DNA of 64,000 nt from Opacimonas immobilis (GCF_048282545.1 NZ_CP182485.1:2418001-2482000); one strand, 5' to 3'. Positions 35,990-45,964 are shown, numbered from the stretch's first letter. The notes: generated by a model not told the origin, from the letters alone. A program made the numbers and translations.

Positions 35990-38470
35990 TTAGAATGTTT
36001 GACCAATATTAAAGGTAAAAAACTTCGCATCATCACCCGGGCGTTCTTTCAAAGCTCTAGAAAAGCTGAACACCAAAGGTCCCATTGGTGAAATCCATTG
36101 TACAGATAAACCCGCTGAGCTTCTATACTCTTTCCAATCACTGTAATCAGCAATCGGATCACTGTTTGCAGCAATGCTCAAGCCTTCGTACTGACTGTAG
36201 TCGAACTCAGTATCCCAGACATTACCCACATCAAAGAATAAGCTGGTTCTAACTGAACGATCAAATTCAGTGTCAACAAATGGAGTGGGTACAATCAGTT
36301 CTAATCCTGCAAGTGCCATCGCGTTACCACCTAAGCTGCGACGAGAGATAAAGAGTATATCATTCGCTGGATCCGTTGGTATACTGTTTCCTTCCGGTGT
36401 TGTGATAAAGGCATTCGACACTCGCTGAATGCCTCGAGGACCAACTGTGTTGTTCTCAAAACCGCGCAGCGTATCCGAACCACCCGCAGTGAAGTTTTCA
36501 GTGAACGGTAAGATCTGCTCCACTCCATTGACATCACCGTAACCATTACCATAGCCTAAGCGGGCGCGGGCAAGGACTGTCCAACGCTGATTACGAGTAA
36601 GTGGGAAATAAAACTTGGTATCCAAAATCGTTTTAAAATATTTCACATCGGAGTTAGGGGTTGTGACGCTAAACGATGCACGTTGTGAAGAACCATCCGA
36701 TGGGAATACACCACGATTCAACGTATTGCGGATCCAAGATACTGATGCTTGTAAGCTATCATATTTAATGGGCGCATCTGGGTCGTTTATGTCTTCGAAT
36801 TGGGAATAGAAACGATCCGTTTGTTCATAACTAGAGCGATTGAATAACTCGACATTGGCATACGTTAAACCAAAGTTAATGCGATTCACTGCATTGATTG
36901 GATAACCTAGGTTTGCCCCAATCGCAAATTGTTTTGAGTTATAACTGACTACATTGAAGTCAGAACCATCGAATTCTGAATAACTTATGCTGCCACCTAA
37001 TGATATCCCATCAATTGTAAAATATGGGTCTGTGTAATTCAGCGCAATGGATTGCTGATACGATACTGTGTTGATATTAATGCCAACACGTTTACCCGTA
37101 CCTAAGAAATTATCTTGTTGAATACCCGCTTGTAAACTCAACTTCGTTCTATCCCCGTAACCAATACCTGCATTGAATGAGCCTGCAGGTTGTTCTTTAA
37201 CAGAGAAATTCACATCTACTTGATCATCTTGGCCAGGTAAACGCACAGTATCAAATTCAACTTCTTCCATATAAGTTAAACGAGAAAGTTGATTTTTAGA
37301 TACTTCTAACGATTGATTAGATAACCACGCCCCTTCCATCTGCGTAACGTTTTGGCGCAGTACTTCGTCTGCCGTAACGAGATTGCCCTCAAAATTGATT
37401 CGACGAACATAAATACGTTTACCCGGGTCAACGGATACCGTGAGTTTCACTGTATTATCTTCGTCATTAATCTCTGGGATGGTCGTCACATTTGGATAAG
37501 CATATCCGAATCGACCCAAAAACTTACTGACAAATTCTTCTGCAAACGTCACTTGAGCTTGGTTATATAAGATGTCTTGGCGCAGTGGTAAAAACGCTTT
37601 TAAATATTCCTCTTGTCCAATCAAGTCACCAATAATATCCACCTCAGATACCGTGTACTTTTCACCTTCACTGACATTGAGTGTGATATAAATACCGTCT
37701 TTCTCTGGCGTCATTGCAACTTGGGTTGAATCGATCGAAAAGCGTAAATAACCACGGTCCATGTAGTAGCTGGTGATGGTTTCCATATCCGAGGACAGCG
37801 TTTGCTTTTGATAACGCGTTTCTGCCATAAAATTCCACCATGGCGCACCAAATTTTAATTCCATCTGGTCAAAGAGTTCTTGATCAGAAAAAATCTCATT
37901 ACCTACAATATTAATTTGTTTGATTTTGGCCGCATCGCCCTCTTCAAACAATATTTTTAGGTCAACTCGATTACGAGGCAGTGGAGTAATGATAGCACTG
38001 ACGTCAGCAGTGTACTTACCAATGCTATAATAAAAGTCTTTAAGGCCATTTTCGATGGAAGTCAGGACCGTTTTGTCAAGTGGTTCCCCGACGATGATGT
38101 TAGAGCCTTGCAAGCTCTCTTGCAATTGCTCATCTTTGATATCGTCGTTCCCTTCAAAGATGATGTTAGAAATTGTGGGGCGTTCTTTAACAACGATCAG
38201 CAGAGTATCACCATCGCGCAGTACTTCAATATTCTCAAAGTGAGTGGATGAATACAAAGAACGGATTAATTGCGTCACTCGAAACGGAGTAATTCGGTCG
38301 CCAACTTGCACAGGTACATAGGTTAACGCAGCCCCCAACGCAACACGCTGTAAACCTTGTATACGAATATCATCAATGATGAACTCATTAGCACTATTGC
38401 TCGACTGAGCCATGGCAATCTGACTGAAAAAAACTAATGCGATTGCACTGAAAAAATGTCTACACTTCAT
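35990..38470 (-). CDS. bamA: Outer membrane protein assembly factor BamA
   Basis: Central component of the BAM complex that folds beta-barrel proteins into the outer membrane. The 826-residue protein has a signal peptide (MKCRHFFSAIALVFFSQIAM), five POTRA domains (about 28-430; first FIIDDIRIQGLQRVALGAAL), and a 16-strand barrel with the loop-6 RGF motif in SDTLRGFENNTVGPRGIQ. The C-terminal Phe (FTFNIGQTF) fits the outer-membrane signature. Length is normal. Confidence 0.98.
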   Translation of the reverse strand: MKCRHFFSAIALVFFSQIAMAQSSNSANEFIIDDIRIQGLQRVALGAALTYVPVQVGDRITPFRVTQLIRSLYSSTHFENIEVLRDGDTLLIVVKERPTISNIIFEGNDDIKDEQLQESLQGSNIIVGEPLDKTVLTSIENGLKDFYYSIGKYTADVSAIITPLPRNRVDLKILFEEGDAAKIKQINIVGNEIFSDQELFDQMELKFGAPWWNFMAETRYQKQTLSSDMETITSYYMDRGYLRFSIDSTQVAMTPEKDGIYITLNVSEGEKYTVSEVDIIGDLIGQEEYLKAFLPLRQDILYNQAQVTFAEEFVSKFLGRFGYAYPNVTTIPEINDEDNTVKLTVSVDPGKRIYVRRINFEGNLVTADEVLRQNVTQMEGAWLSNQSLEVSKNQLSRLTYMEEVEFDTVRLPGQDDQVDVNFSVKEQPAGSFNAGIGYGDRTKLSLQAGIQQDNFLGTGKRVGININTVSYQQSIALNYTDPYFTIDGISLGGSISYSEFDGSDFNVVSYNSKQFAIGANLGYPINAVNRINFGLTYANVELFNRSSYEQTDRFYSQFEDINDPDAPIKYDSLQASVSWIRNTLNRGVFPSDGSSQRASFSVTTPNSDVKYFKTILDTKFYFPLTRNQRWTVLARARLGYGNGYGDVNGVEQILPFTENFTAGGSDTLRGFENNTVGPRGIQRVSNAFITTPEGNSIPTDPANDILFISRRSLGGNAMALAGLELIVPTPFVDTEFDRSVRTSLFFDVGNVWDTEFDYSQYEGLSIAANSDPIADYSDWKEYRSSAGLSVQWISPMGPLVFSFSRALKERPGDDAKFFTFNIGQTF

Positions 38471-38533
38471 TAACTGTTATTCTTCCTAGACGAATTATTG
38501 TTATTGTATGGAATTGCGTGTCTAAGCGCAAAA

Positions 38534-39883
38534 TTATGTCAGTCTCATGATGTCGTTAAATATCGCGATTGACATAAATGTAAATAATATCGCTGCGCCA
38601 ACGCGCAGGCATTTTTCTTGAGTGTCTTCGGATAACGGCTTACCACGTAGCCATTCAATGATGAAGAACATCAAATGCCCCCCATCTAACATGGGCAACG
38701 GAAGCAAGTTTAAAATTCCTAAATTCACACTTATCAATGCCAAAAAGCTCAAAAAGTACACAAAACCGATGCTAGCACTGGCTCCAGCACCTTGTGCAAT
38801 ACCGACTGGACCACTCAATGACTCTACAGCCACATCACCGGTAAATAATTTACCCAACATTGATACACTTAAGCTCATTAGACGACCAGTGCGCTCAATC
38901 CCAGCGACCACGGCATCGACAAAGCCATATTGCTTAGTCAATACATAGTCACTGCGTTCACCATCCAGTGTTGGGGTCACTCCGAGTAAACCAATCGCAC
39001 CTTGCGGCATTTCCCGGCGGTCGAGAATTGCATCGAGCTCGTACAATACCGAATTTCTTGCAATGGTTATGGTTACGCCTTCACCTGGACGTGCTTTAAT
39101 CATCGCAACTGTTTGTTCCCAATTGTCTAAAAGAGTTCCATCTATTTTCAGGATTTTATCCCCAGGCTTGAGTCCAGCCCTTGCCGCAGCAGAGTTAGGG
39201 GCAATTGCTCCGATAACATTTAGCACTTTGGGTTGAGCAGGATTTATACCAAATTGGGTAAGCGGCATCGTTTCAGTATCGTCTAAACGCCATTGATTTA
39301 GCCCTATTCGGTACGTGTGTTCACCTCCATCATGCGCAATCACCATAGATAAATGACTGTGACCTAAGGTAGCCAACAACTCATAATTGACCGCTTGCCA
39401 ATCGAGAGTTTTATGGTTATTGATGGAAACGATTTCGCCATCGTTTGGTAGATTTGCTTGCGCTGCAATGGAGTTAGGAATGATCTCGCCTATCTTGGGC
39501 TTTAACACCGACACACCAAGCATAAACATGAATGCCAAGACGATCACCGCAAAGATAAAATTCACCACTGGCCCTGCCGACACAATAGCAAACCGCTGCC
39601 AAACGGTTTTTTGATTGAATGCTTCATGTCGTTGTTCTGGTGACACCGGATCTACCCGCTCATCCAACATTTTGACATAACCACCTAACGGAATTGCAGC
39701 GATTGCAAACTCAGTGCCGTGCTTATCGTAGCGTGACCAAATGATTTTGCCAAAGCCAATGGAAAAGCGCAGTACTTTTACCCCACACCAACGCGCGACA
39801 ATGAAATGTCCCCACTCATGCACCGCAACCAAAATGCCCAAAGCAACGATAAACGAGGCAATATTCCAAATAATATCTAACAT
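38534..39883 (-). CDS. rseP: Site-2 sigma-E regulator protease RseP
   Basis: Intramembrane zinc metalloprotease that cuts RseA to release the envelope-stress sigma factor. The 449-residue protein has HEWGH (HExxH, residues 22-26) in the first helix, two PDZ domains (about 115-300; PNSAAARAGLKPGDKILKID), and the third metal ligand in LLPLPMLDGGHLMFF. It overlaps dxr by seven bases and precedes bamA. Confidence 0.97.
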   Translation of the reverse strand: MLDIIWNIASFIVALGILVAVHEWGHFIVARWCGVKVLRFSIGFGKIIWSRYDKHGTEFAIAAIPLGGYVKMLDERVDPVSPEQRHEAFNQKTVWQRFAIVSAGPVVNFIFAVIVLAFMFMLGVSVLKPKIGEIIPNSIAAQANLPNDGEIVSINNHKTLDWQAVNYELLATLGHSHLSMVIAHDGGEHTYRIGLNQWRLDDTETMPLTQFGINPAQPKVLNVIGAIAPNSAAARAGLKPGDKILKIDGTLLDNWEQTVAMIKARPGEGVTITIARNSVLYELDAILDRREMPQGAIGLLGVTPTLDGERSDYVLTKQYGFVDAVVAGIERTGRLMSLSVSMLGKLFTGDVAVESLSGPVGIAQGAGASASIGFVYFLSFLALISVNLGILNLLPLPMLDGGHLMFFIIEWLRGKPLSEDTQEKCLRVGAAILFTFMSIAIFNDIMRLT

Positions 39884-41064
39884 TTGGTAAGCCTTTGTAC
39901 CGCCTCAGTAGCCAGTGAGCGCGCTTGTTCATCGAGTGCGATAACTTCATCCAATGAATGCGCAGACGAATGTGGGGCTTTGGCCAATACTTGTTCATTG
40001 ATGCGTGTTATATCGGTAAAGCCAATCACGTGATGTAAAAATGCCGCAACAGCCACTTCATTACTTGCATTGATGAATGTACAGGCTGTTTGCCCCTGTT
40101 CTGCCGCAGCAAGGGTTAAATACAAATTCGGATAGCGTTCTTGGCAAGGCGTTGCGAACGTAAAATCATTCAGTTGCGAAAAGTCTAATGGCGCAACGCC
40201 TGAGTCAATTCTTTCGGGATAAGCTAACGCATGTGCAATGGGGGTACGCATATCAGGATTACCCATTTGCGCAATGACAGAGCCATCACAATATTGCACC
40301 ATAGAATGAATGACTGACTGGGGGTGAAGCACAATTTGAATATGTTCATTACTCAGACCAAATAACCACTTTGCTTCAATGAATTCTAAGCCTTTATTCA
40401 TCATGGTCGCCGAGTCTACTGATATTTTTTGCCCCATATCCCAATTTGGATGGGCACAGGCTTGTTCAGGGGTAATCGTATGGAAACTATCTAAAGAACG
40501 AGTGAGAAACGGTCCACCTGAGCCTGTAAGTAATACTTTGTGGATACCGCTTTGTATCAGGTCACCATAGGCAAATTCTTTTGGTAAGCACTGAAAAATG
40601 GCGTTGTGTTCGCTATCAATTGGTAGAATCGTCGCCCCTGATTGCGCTGCAGCATCCATCAATAAAGCACCGGACATTACCAAAGACTCTTTGTTCGCTA
40701 ACAAGAGAGTTTTTCCAGCTTGAACCGCAGCCATGCTCGTTTTAAGCCCAGCACCACCAACTATGGCTGCCATGACTTTGGTAACGGATGGATGCTGTAC
40801 GGCGGCTATCGCTGCTGATTCGCCAAATGCGATCTCACCTGTGAAGCCAATATGCTTAGCGTATGCACAAGCTGACTCATAAACACTCTCATCGTGTAAT
40901 ACGGCTATTGAGGCATGACACGCAAGTGCATCATCAAGTAATTGAGAGTATTGAGCGTTCGCTGTCAGTGCAAAAACTTGATAGCGTTTTGGATGTCGCT
41001 TTACAACATCTATGGTGCTTTGCCCAATAGAACCTGTCGCCCCAAGGATAACAAGGGTATCCAT
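39877..41064 (-). CDS. dxr: 1-deoxy-D-xylulose 5-phosphate reductoisomerase
   Basis: Second step of the MEP isoprenoid pathway, NADPH-dependent. The start MDTLVILGATGSIGQSTIDV is coupled to the cdsA stop (TGATG) and places the NADPH-binding loop at the N-terminus; earlier in-frame ATGs at 41076 and 41088 overlap cdsA. The 395-residue product has LANKESLVMSGALLM and the metal-binding LPIDSEHNAIFQCL, both family hallmarks. Confidence 0.97.
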   Translation of the reverse strand: MDTLVILGATGSIGQSTIDVVKRHPKRYQVFALTANAQYSQLLDDALACHASIAVLHDESVYESACAYAKHIGFTGEIAFGESAAIAAVQHPSVTKVMAAIVGGAGLKTSMAAVQAGKTLLLANKESLVMSGALLMDAAAQSGATILPIDSEHNAIFQCLPKEFAYGDLIQSGIHKVLLTGSGGPFLTRSLDSFHTITPEQACAHPNWDMGQKISVDSATMMNKGLEFIEAKWLFGLSNEHIQIVLHPQSVIHSMVQYCDGSVIAQMGNPDMRTPIAHALAYPERIDSGVAPLDFSQLNDFTFATPCQERYPNLYLTLAAAEQGQTACTFINASNEVAVAAFLHHVIGFTDITRINEQVLAKAPHSSAHSLDEVIALDEQARSLATEAVQRLTKC

Positions 41065-41927
41065 CACGCCATCCATACCACGTAACAAAAAGCAAACACT
41101 GGGAACGCGGCAGTCAGGCTATCAATTCGATCTAAGACTCCACCATGTCCAGGCAATAGCCGACCACTGTCTTTGATGCCAGCACAGCGTTTGAACATAG
41201 ACTCGTTCAAATCTCCCATGGCGGATATACCCACCGTCACAACACCGATAATAATATGTAAGCTGATGCGAGCTGGCTCAACTTGATAATGCATGGCGGC
41301 AAAGGCAATAATTGCAAGTGAAGCCACAACCCCGCCGGCTAAACCTTCATAGGTTTTACCCGGGGATACATTAGGACGAAGTTTAGTGCGACCAAATTTT
41401 ACCCCAACAAAAAATGCACCAATGTCCGCAGCCCACACAATCCCTAAGACATAAAAAATCAATGAGGCACCATAAAACGGGTCAATTTCAAATAAGCTGG
41501 TACGCAAAGCAACTATCGCTACCCAAGTTGGGACCAAAGTAAACACCCCAAAGATATTGCGGATTAAATTAGAGCGTTGCCAGAAATGACTGTATTTAGG
41601 ATACAAAATAATCATAACAACTGAGTACAGCCACCACAACATAGCCACACCCAAAGTGCCAAAATACAATGGGTGTAGGTCGTTTTGCTGCCATATAGCT
41701 TCTGACGGCACCACAATACTAAGAATCAAACAAATGGTTGTTATGAGAAGGGTAAAAAAGAGTTTCATACGCCGCTGGATCAGCCCGGACATATTACCCC
41801 ATTCGTATGCGCCCAATCCCATAACAAAGACTACTGCATACTGAAAATATTCAATCGGTAAAAATAAAATCGCTCCTAACGCACATGGCGCAAGGACCAA
41901 AGCCGTCATAATCCGCTGTTTTAGCAT
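41064..41927 (-). CDS. cdsA: Phosphatidate cytidylyltransferase
   Basis: Membrane enzyme making CDP-diacylglycerol for all phospholipids. The 287-residue protein has about eight hydrophobic helices and the signature segment SAMGDLNESMFKRCAGIKDS ending in GHGGVLDRIDS. It overlaps uppS by seven bases and dxr by one. Confidence 0.97.
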   Translation of the reverse strand: MLKQRIMTALVLAPCALGAILFLPIEYFQYAVVFVMGLGAYEWGNMSGLIQRRMKLFFTLLITTICLILSIVVPSEAIWQQNDLHPLYFGTLGVAMLWWLYSVVMIILYPKYSHFWQRSNLIRNIFGVFTLVPTWVAIVALRTSLFEIDPFYGASLIFYVLGIVWAADIGAFFVGVKFGRTKLRPNVSPGKTYEGLAGGVVASLAIIAFAAMHYQVEPARISLHIIIGVVTVGISAMGDLNESMFKRCAGIKDSGRLLPGHGGVLDRIDSLTAAFPVFAFCYVVWMA

Positions 41928-42682
41928 TGTACCTGTTCCGCGATTTTGCCGAACCGGCGCTGTCGCTGTTGATAGTTCTGTACGGCATTAGAGAAAGTTT
42001 GCTCATTAAAATCAGGCCATAGCGTCTCGGTAAAATAGAGCTCAGCATAGGCGCATTGCCACAGAAGAAAATTTGAAATGCGTTGCTCACCACCCGTGCG
42101 AATTAATAAGTCAAGTTCCGGCACATGAGCAAAAGCGGTTTGTTGGTTAAAGGTGGCCTCATTGATATCAGATGGTTGTAAAGTGCCATCATTGATTTGA
42201 GTTTGTATGCGTTTTGTGGTCTCTACTATGTCCCAACGGCCGCCGTAATTAGCTGCGATGTTTAAGCATAATGCCGTATTGTCTGCAGTCATTGCTTCTG
42301 CTTTGCGGATACGATCAACCAATCCATCATCAAACGCTGACAAGTCACCAATGACTTTTAGACGAACGTTGTTCTTGTGGAGTTTTTTGACTTCGCTGTT
42401 TAGCACTAACTTAAATAGCTCCATCAACACAGAGACTTCCTCTTCGGGGCGTTTCCAGTTTTCAGAACTGAATGCAAATAACGTCAAAGCAGGTATATTG
42501 TGCCTGCGCGCAAAACTCACTGCTGCACGAACGGCATCGACTCCCGCTTTATGCCCAAAAGTGCGCAGCTTCCCTTGTTGCTGAGCCCAGCGTCCGTTGC
42601 CATCCATAATAATGGCAACGTGTCTAGGCATCTTAGCTGTATCCATATTTATTATAGGTTCTTCCTTGGCAAACAACTTCAT
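41921..42682 (-). CDS. uppS: Undecaprenyl diphosphate synthase (ditrans,polycis)
   Basis: Cis-prenyltransferase making the C55 carrier lipid for peptidoglycan and O-antigen. The 253-residue product has HVAIIMDGNGRWAQQQG (catalytic Asp and phosphate loop), LTLFAFSSENWKRPEEEV and the C-terminal RTGGEQRISNFLLWQCAYAE. It lies six bases after frr. M13 (MDTAKMPRHV) is a possible later start. Confidence 0.97.
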   Translation of the reverse strand: MKLFAKEEPIINMDTAKMPRHVAIIMDGNGRWAQQQGKLRTFGHKAGVDAVRAAVSFARRHNIPALTLFAFSSENWKRPEEEVSVLMELFKLVLNSEVKKLHKNNVRLKVIGDLSAFDDGLVDRIRKAEAMTADNTALCLNIAANYGGRWDIVETTKRIQTQINDGTLQPSDINEATFNQQTAFAHVPELDLLIRTGGEQRISNFLLWQCAYAELYFTETLWPDFNEQTFSNAVQNYQQRQRRFGKIAEQVQC

Positions 42683-42688
42683 GTGGGG

Positions 42689-43246
42689 TTAGATTTCCAT
42701 TAGTTCTTTTTCTTTTTCAGCCAGCATCTCATCCACTTTTTTGACAAAATCATTCGTCAACGATTGGATATTTTCTTCCGTTGCTCTGGCTTCGTCTTCA
42801 CTGATTTCTTTTTCTTTCAAGAGATCTTTGACATCCGAGTTAGCATCACGACGAATATTACGAATCGCAACGCGTCCGCCTTCCGCTTCGTTTCGAGCGA
42901 CTTTGATCAGGTCTTTACGACGTTCTTCCGTAAGTGGAGGTAGTGGAATGCGGATCGCACCACCCGCGCTGTTCGGATTAAGACCCAAATCAGACATCAT
43001 AATCGCCTTTTCGACCGCCTGAATTGCAGATTTATCAAAAACGGAAACGGCCAGAGTGCGACTGTCTTCAGCAATGATATTCGCAAGTTGCTTGAGCGGC
43101 GTGTCCGCACCATAGTAATTAACATAAATGCTGTCTAGCAAGCTTGGGTGAGCACGTCCGGTACGGATTTTGGCTAGTTGTGATTTTAAAGCGACAAGGC
43201 TTTTTTCCATGCGGTCTTGTGCATCTAATTCAATTTCATCTAACAT
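42689..43246 (-). CDS. frr: Ribosome recycling factor
   Basis: Splits post-termination ribosomes with EF-G. The 185-residue protein has the frr pattern: MEKSLVALKSQLAKIRTGRA at the N-terminus, then RIPLPPLTEERRKDLIKVAR and AVRNIRRDAN-like helices (AIRNIRRDANSDVKDLLKEK). It lies three bases after pyrH. Confidence 0.98.
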   Translation of the reverse strand: MLDEIELDAQDRMEKSLVALKSQLAKIRTGRAHPSLLDSIYVNYYGADTPLKQLANIIAEDSRTLAVSVFDKSAIQAVEKAIMMSDLGLNPNSAGGAIRIPLPPLTEERRKDLIKVARNEAEGGRVAIRNIRRDANSDVKDLLKEKEISEDEARATEENIQSLTNDFVKKVDEMLAEKEKELMEI

Positions 43247-43249
43247 GAG

Positions 43250-43993
43250 TTAACCTTCTATGTTTTCTGCATGAGTAATGAGCGTTCCTTCATCTTCACC
43301 AAGCACAACGCGTTTTAAACAACCCGGCTTATTCATGTTGAATACACGAATAGGCAAGGAATGATCGCGAGCAAGAGTGAACGCGGATAAATCCATTACT
43401 TTTAATTCTTTATCTAATACTTCGTTATAAGTTAGCGTCTTATATAACGTTGCCTCTGGGTCTTTGGCAGGATCTGAGGTGTATACTCCATCCACTTTGG
43501 TGGCTTTTAAAACCGCATCCGCTTCAATTTCAATGCCCCGCAAACACGCAGCCGAATCCGTAGTAAAAAACGGATTACCTGTACCCGCAGAAAATATCAC
43601 CACGCGATTGGATTTGAGTAAACTAATTGCTTCAGCCCAATTATACCCGTCACAGACACCGTTTAGGGGAATTGCGGACATCAAGCGAGCATTCACAAAA
43701 GCACGGTGTAACGCGTCTCGCATCGCCAAACCGTTCATGACCGTAGCCAGCATCCCCATGTGATCGCCAACTACACGATTCATGCCAGCCTGTGCTAGGC
43801 CTTCGCCACGAAATAAATTTCCACCGCCAATAACCAAACCGACTTGGATACCCATTTCGACTAATTCTTTTATTTCTTGTGCCATTCGGTCGAGTACTTT
43901 TGCATCAATACCGAATTCAGCGTCACCCATCAACGCCTCGCCGCTTAACTTCAATAAAATGCGACGATAAGCTGTTTTAGGAGCTATACTCAT
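43250..43993 (-). CDS. pyrH: UMP kinase
   Basis: Hexameric amino-acid-kinase-fold enzyme phosphorylating UMP, allosterically controlled by GTP and UTP. The 247-residue product has LLKLSGEALMGDAEFGID, VGLVIGGGNLFRGEGLAQAG, RVVIFSAGTGNPFFTTDSAA and ATKVDGVYTSDPAKDPEA. It is separated from tsf by a Rho-independent terminator, so it probably has its own promoter heading the pyrH-frr-uppS-cdsA run. Confidence 0.98.
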   Translation of the reverse strand: MSIAPKTAYRRILLKLSGEALMGDAEFGIDAKVLDRMAQEIKELVEMGIQVGLVIGGGNLFRGEGLAQAGMNRVVGDHMGMLATVMNGLAMRDALHRAFVNARLMSAIPLNGVCDGYNWAEAISLLKSNRVVIFSAGTGNPFFTTDSAACLRGIEIEADAVLKATKVDGVYTSDPAKDPEATLYKTLTYNEVLDKELKVMDLSAFTLARDHSLPIRVFNMNKPGCLKRVVLGEDEGTLITHAENIEG

Positions 43994-44042
43994 ATTTCAA
44001 TATCCTATGGTTAGAATCGCCTTACCTGATGGCAATGGGCAT

Positions 44043-44068
44043 AAAAAAGCACCTCCGGGGGAAGTGCT
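44043..44068 (-). terminator. Rho-independent terminator of rpsB-tsf
   Basis: On the minus strand AGCACTTCC (44068-44060) pairs with GGAGGTGCT (44056-44048, one G-U) around a CCC loop and is followed by six T. It lies 46 bases past the tsf stop and ends the rpsB-tsf unit. Confidence 0.88.
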
Positions 44069-44113
44069 TCTAGTGTATCTGATGTTACCCAGAGTAAAAA
44101 GCTTTTCGCTAAA

Positions 44114-44986
44114 TTATTTCTTAGCCGCTTCCATCTGAGCAGCCACTTCCGCTGCAAAATCTTCTGATTTTTTCTCGATGCCTTCACCCACTTCAAAGCG
44201 GATGAAATTAACCACGTCAGCACCATTTGCTTTAAGAAGCTGGCCAACAGTTTGGCTAGGATCTTTAACAAAAGGCTGACCAGTTAAGCTGATTTCACCA
44301 GTGAATTTCTTCATGCGGCCAGAGACCATTTTCTCTGCGATATCTGCTGGTTTACCAGATTGCATAGCGATGTCGATTTGAATCTCTTTTTCCTTTTCAA
44401 CCACATCAGCCGGTACATCTTCAGGCTTAACGAATTGTGGGCTGGCTGCAGCAACGTGCATGGCAACGTCTTTTGCTAGATCCGCATCGCCACCAGTTAA
44501 CACAGCGATAACACCAATACGACCACCGTGGACGTAAGCGCCTAGGTTGTCACCATCAACGTTAACAACGCGACGAGGAGAGATGTTTTCACCAATCTTT
44601 GCAACTAATGTATCGCGGGTTTCTTGTACTGTTACACCGTCTAACTCTGCTGCATTTAACGCATCCATATCATTGATATTTTGGCTCGCTGCCAACTCAA
44701 CCACTTTCTTACCAAATGCTAAGAAACCTTCGTCACGTGCAACGAAGTCAGTTTCACAGTTGATTTCCATCATAGTGGCGCGACCGCCATCTACTTTGGT
44801 CAAAATAACGCCTTCTGCAGCAATACGACCCGCTTTTTTAGCGGCTTTTGCTTGACCAGACTTGCGCATATTTTCAATCGCTAGCTCGATGTCGCCATCG
44901 GTTTCAACTAACGCTTTTTTACAATCTAACATACCAGCGCCAGTGCGCTCGCGAAGTTCTTTTACCAGTGCTGCTGTCACTGCCAT
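44114..44986 (-). CDS. tsf: Elongation factor Ts
   Basis: Guanine nucleotide exchange factor for EF-Tu. The 290-residue protein has the N-terminal UBA-like domain (LVKELRERTGAGMLDCKKAL), the TDFVARDEGF motif that contacts EF-Tu, and the core and dimerisation domains. Standard rpsB-tsf order. Confidence 0.98.
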   Translation of the reverse strand: MAVTAALVKELRERTGAGMLDCKKALVETDGDIELAIENMRKSGQAKAAKKAGRIAAEGVILTKVDGGRATMMEINCETDFVARDEGFLAFGKKVVELAASQNINDMDALNAAELDGVTVQETRDTLVAKIGENISPRRVVNVDGDNLGAYVHGGRIGVIAVLTGGDADLAKDVAMHVAAASPQFVKPEDVPADVVEKEKEIQIDIAMQSGKPADIAEKMVSGRMKKFTGEISLTGQPFVKDPSQTVGQLLKANGADVVNFIRFEVGEGIEKKSEDFAAEVAAQMEAAKK

Positions 44987-45015
44987 TGTTCAATCCTCAA
45001 ATATTCAAAATGAAA

Positions 45016-45036
45016 ACGCCGAATCAGATTCGGCGT
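45016..45036 (-). terminator. Attenuator-like hairpin between rpsB and tsf
   Basis: ACGCCGAAT and ATTCGGCGT form a 9-bp perfect stem with a three-base loop, followed on the minus strand by TTTCATTTTG. It sits in the 69-base rpsB-tsf gap. It can reduce tsf transcription relative to rpsB or protect the rpsB mRNA 3' end. Confidence 0.6.
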
Positions 45037-45055
45037 GTTTACAAGTATAAAAAGC

Positions 45056-45784
45056 TTATTCAGCTGCCTCAACGAACTCGTCTTCAGCTTGTACTGCGAT
45101 GTTCGAATCACGACCTTCATTAACTGCGTCTGCAGCAGCGTTCAAGTAAAGCTGGATGGCACGAATAGCATCGTCGTTACCTGGAATGATGTAGTCAACA
45201 CCATCTGGGTTAGAGTTGGTATCTACAACACCAACAACCGGAATACCAAGGTTGCGAGCTTCTGTTACAGCAATATGCTCATGATCCGCATCGATAACGA
45301 AAATCACGTCAGGCAAACCGCCCATGTCTTTGATACCGCCTAAGCTGTTTTCTAACTTAGCCATTTCACGTTGTAACATAAGAACTTCTTTCTTAGTTAA
45401 CTTATCAAAGGTTCCGTCTTGTGCTTGAGTCTCAAGGTCTTTTAAGCGCTTGATTGACTGACGAACGGTTTTCCAGTTAGTCAACATACCACCTAACCAA
45501 CGCTTGTTCACGTAGTATTGACCGCACTTTAATGCTGCTTCTTTAACTGCTTCGCCAGCTGCGCGTTTGGTACCAACGAACAAAACTTTACCTTTCTTCT
45601 GCGAGACAGAGCTGATGAAAGACAGTGCGTCATTAAATAACGGAACCGTTTTTTCAAGGTTGATGATATGAACTTTGTTACGTGCGCCAAAGATGAAAGG
45701 CTTCATTTTTGGGTTCCAGTAACGAGTTTGGTGACCGAAGTGTACGCCAGCTTGTAGCATGTCGCGCATTGATACGTTTGCCAT
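45056..45784 (-). CDS. rpsB: 30S ribosomal protein S2
   Basis: Small-subunit protein that also represses its own operon. The 242-residue product has MANVSMRDMLQAGVHFGHQT, KVHIINLEKTVPLFNDALSF, RWLGGMLTNWKTVRQSIKRL and GNDDAIRAIQLYLNAAADAV, all typical. The ATG follows AGAGGA with good spacing and a long leader. Confidence 0.98.
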   Translation of the reverse strand: MANVSMRDMLQAGVHFGHQTRYWNPKMKPFIFGARNKVHIINLEKTVPLFNDALSFISSVSQKKGKVLFVGTKRAAGEAVKEAALKCGQYYVNKRWLGGMLTNWKTVRQSIKRLKDLETQAQDGTFDKLTKKEVLMLQREMAKLENSLGGIKDMGGLPDVIFVIDADHEHIAVTEARNLGIPVVGVVDTNSNPDGVDYIIPGNDDAIRAIQLYLNAAADAVNEGRDSNIAVQAEDEFVEAAE

Positions 45785-45930
45785 GTTTAAAATCCTCTAT
45801 TGGGGTTAGGCCTCCATACATCCCTTCACCCGATTCTTGTTTGCTTCTAGTTTCTGGGAAACTTAACAAACAAAAACACCCCGGAGTCAGTGTCGATGTA
45901 TGTGTGTTTTTTTAAATATAAAGCAATGCT
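45785..45930 (-). promoter_or_regulatory. rpsB mRNA leader (probable S2 autoregulatory region)
   Basis: The minus-strand stretch ahead of rpsB is non-coding and structured. It has a complementary pair GGGATGTATGG...GGCC...AACCCC close to the start codon and a short ACAC/GTGT stem followed by a T-rich run further up. Gammaproteobacterial rpsB leaders (Rfam t44 type) bind S2 here. I infer the role from position and could not match the Rfam consensus. No clear -35/-10 pair was found. Confidence 0.4.
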
Positions 45931-45943
45931 TTACAACGAATAT

Positions 45944-45964
45944 CCGCAAAACCAAATTTTGCGG
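45944..45964. repeat. Perfect inverted repeat in the rpsB-map intergenic region
   Basis: CCGCAAAA (45944-45951) and TTTTGCGG (45957-45964) form an 8-bp stem with a five-base loop. No T tract follows on either strand. It lies upstream of the rpsB leader and could be an operator or bidirectional insulator. Confidence 0.45.
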
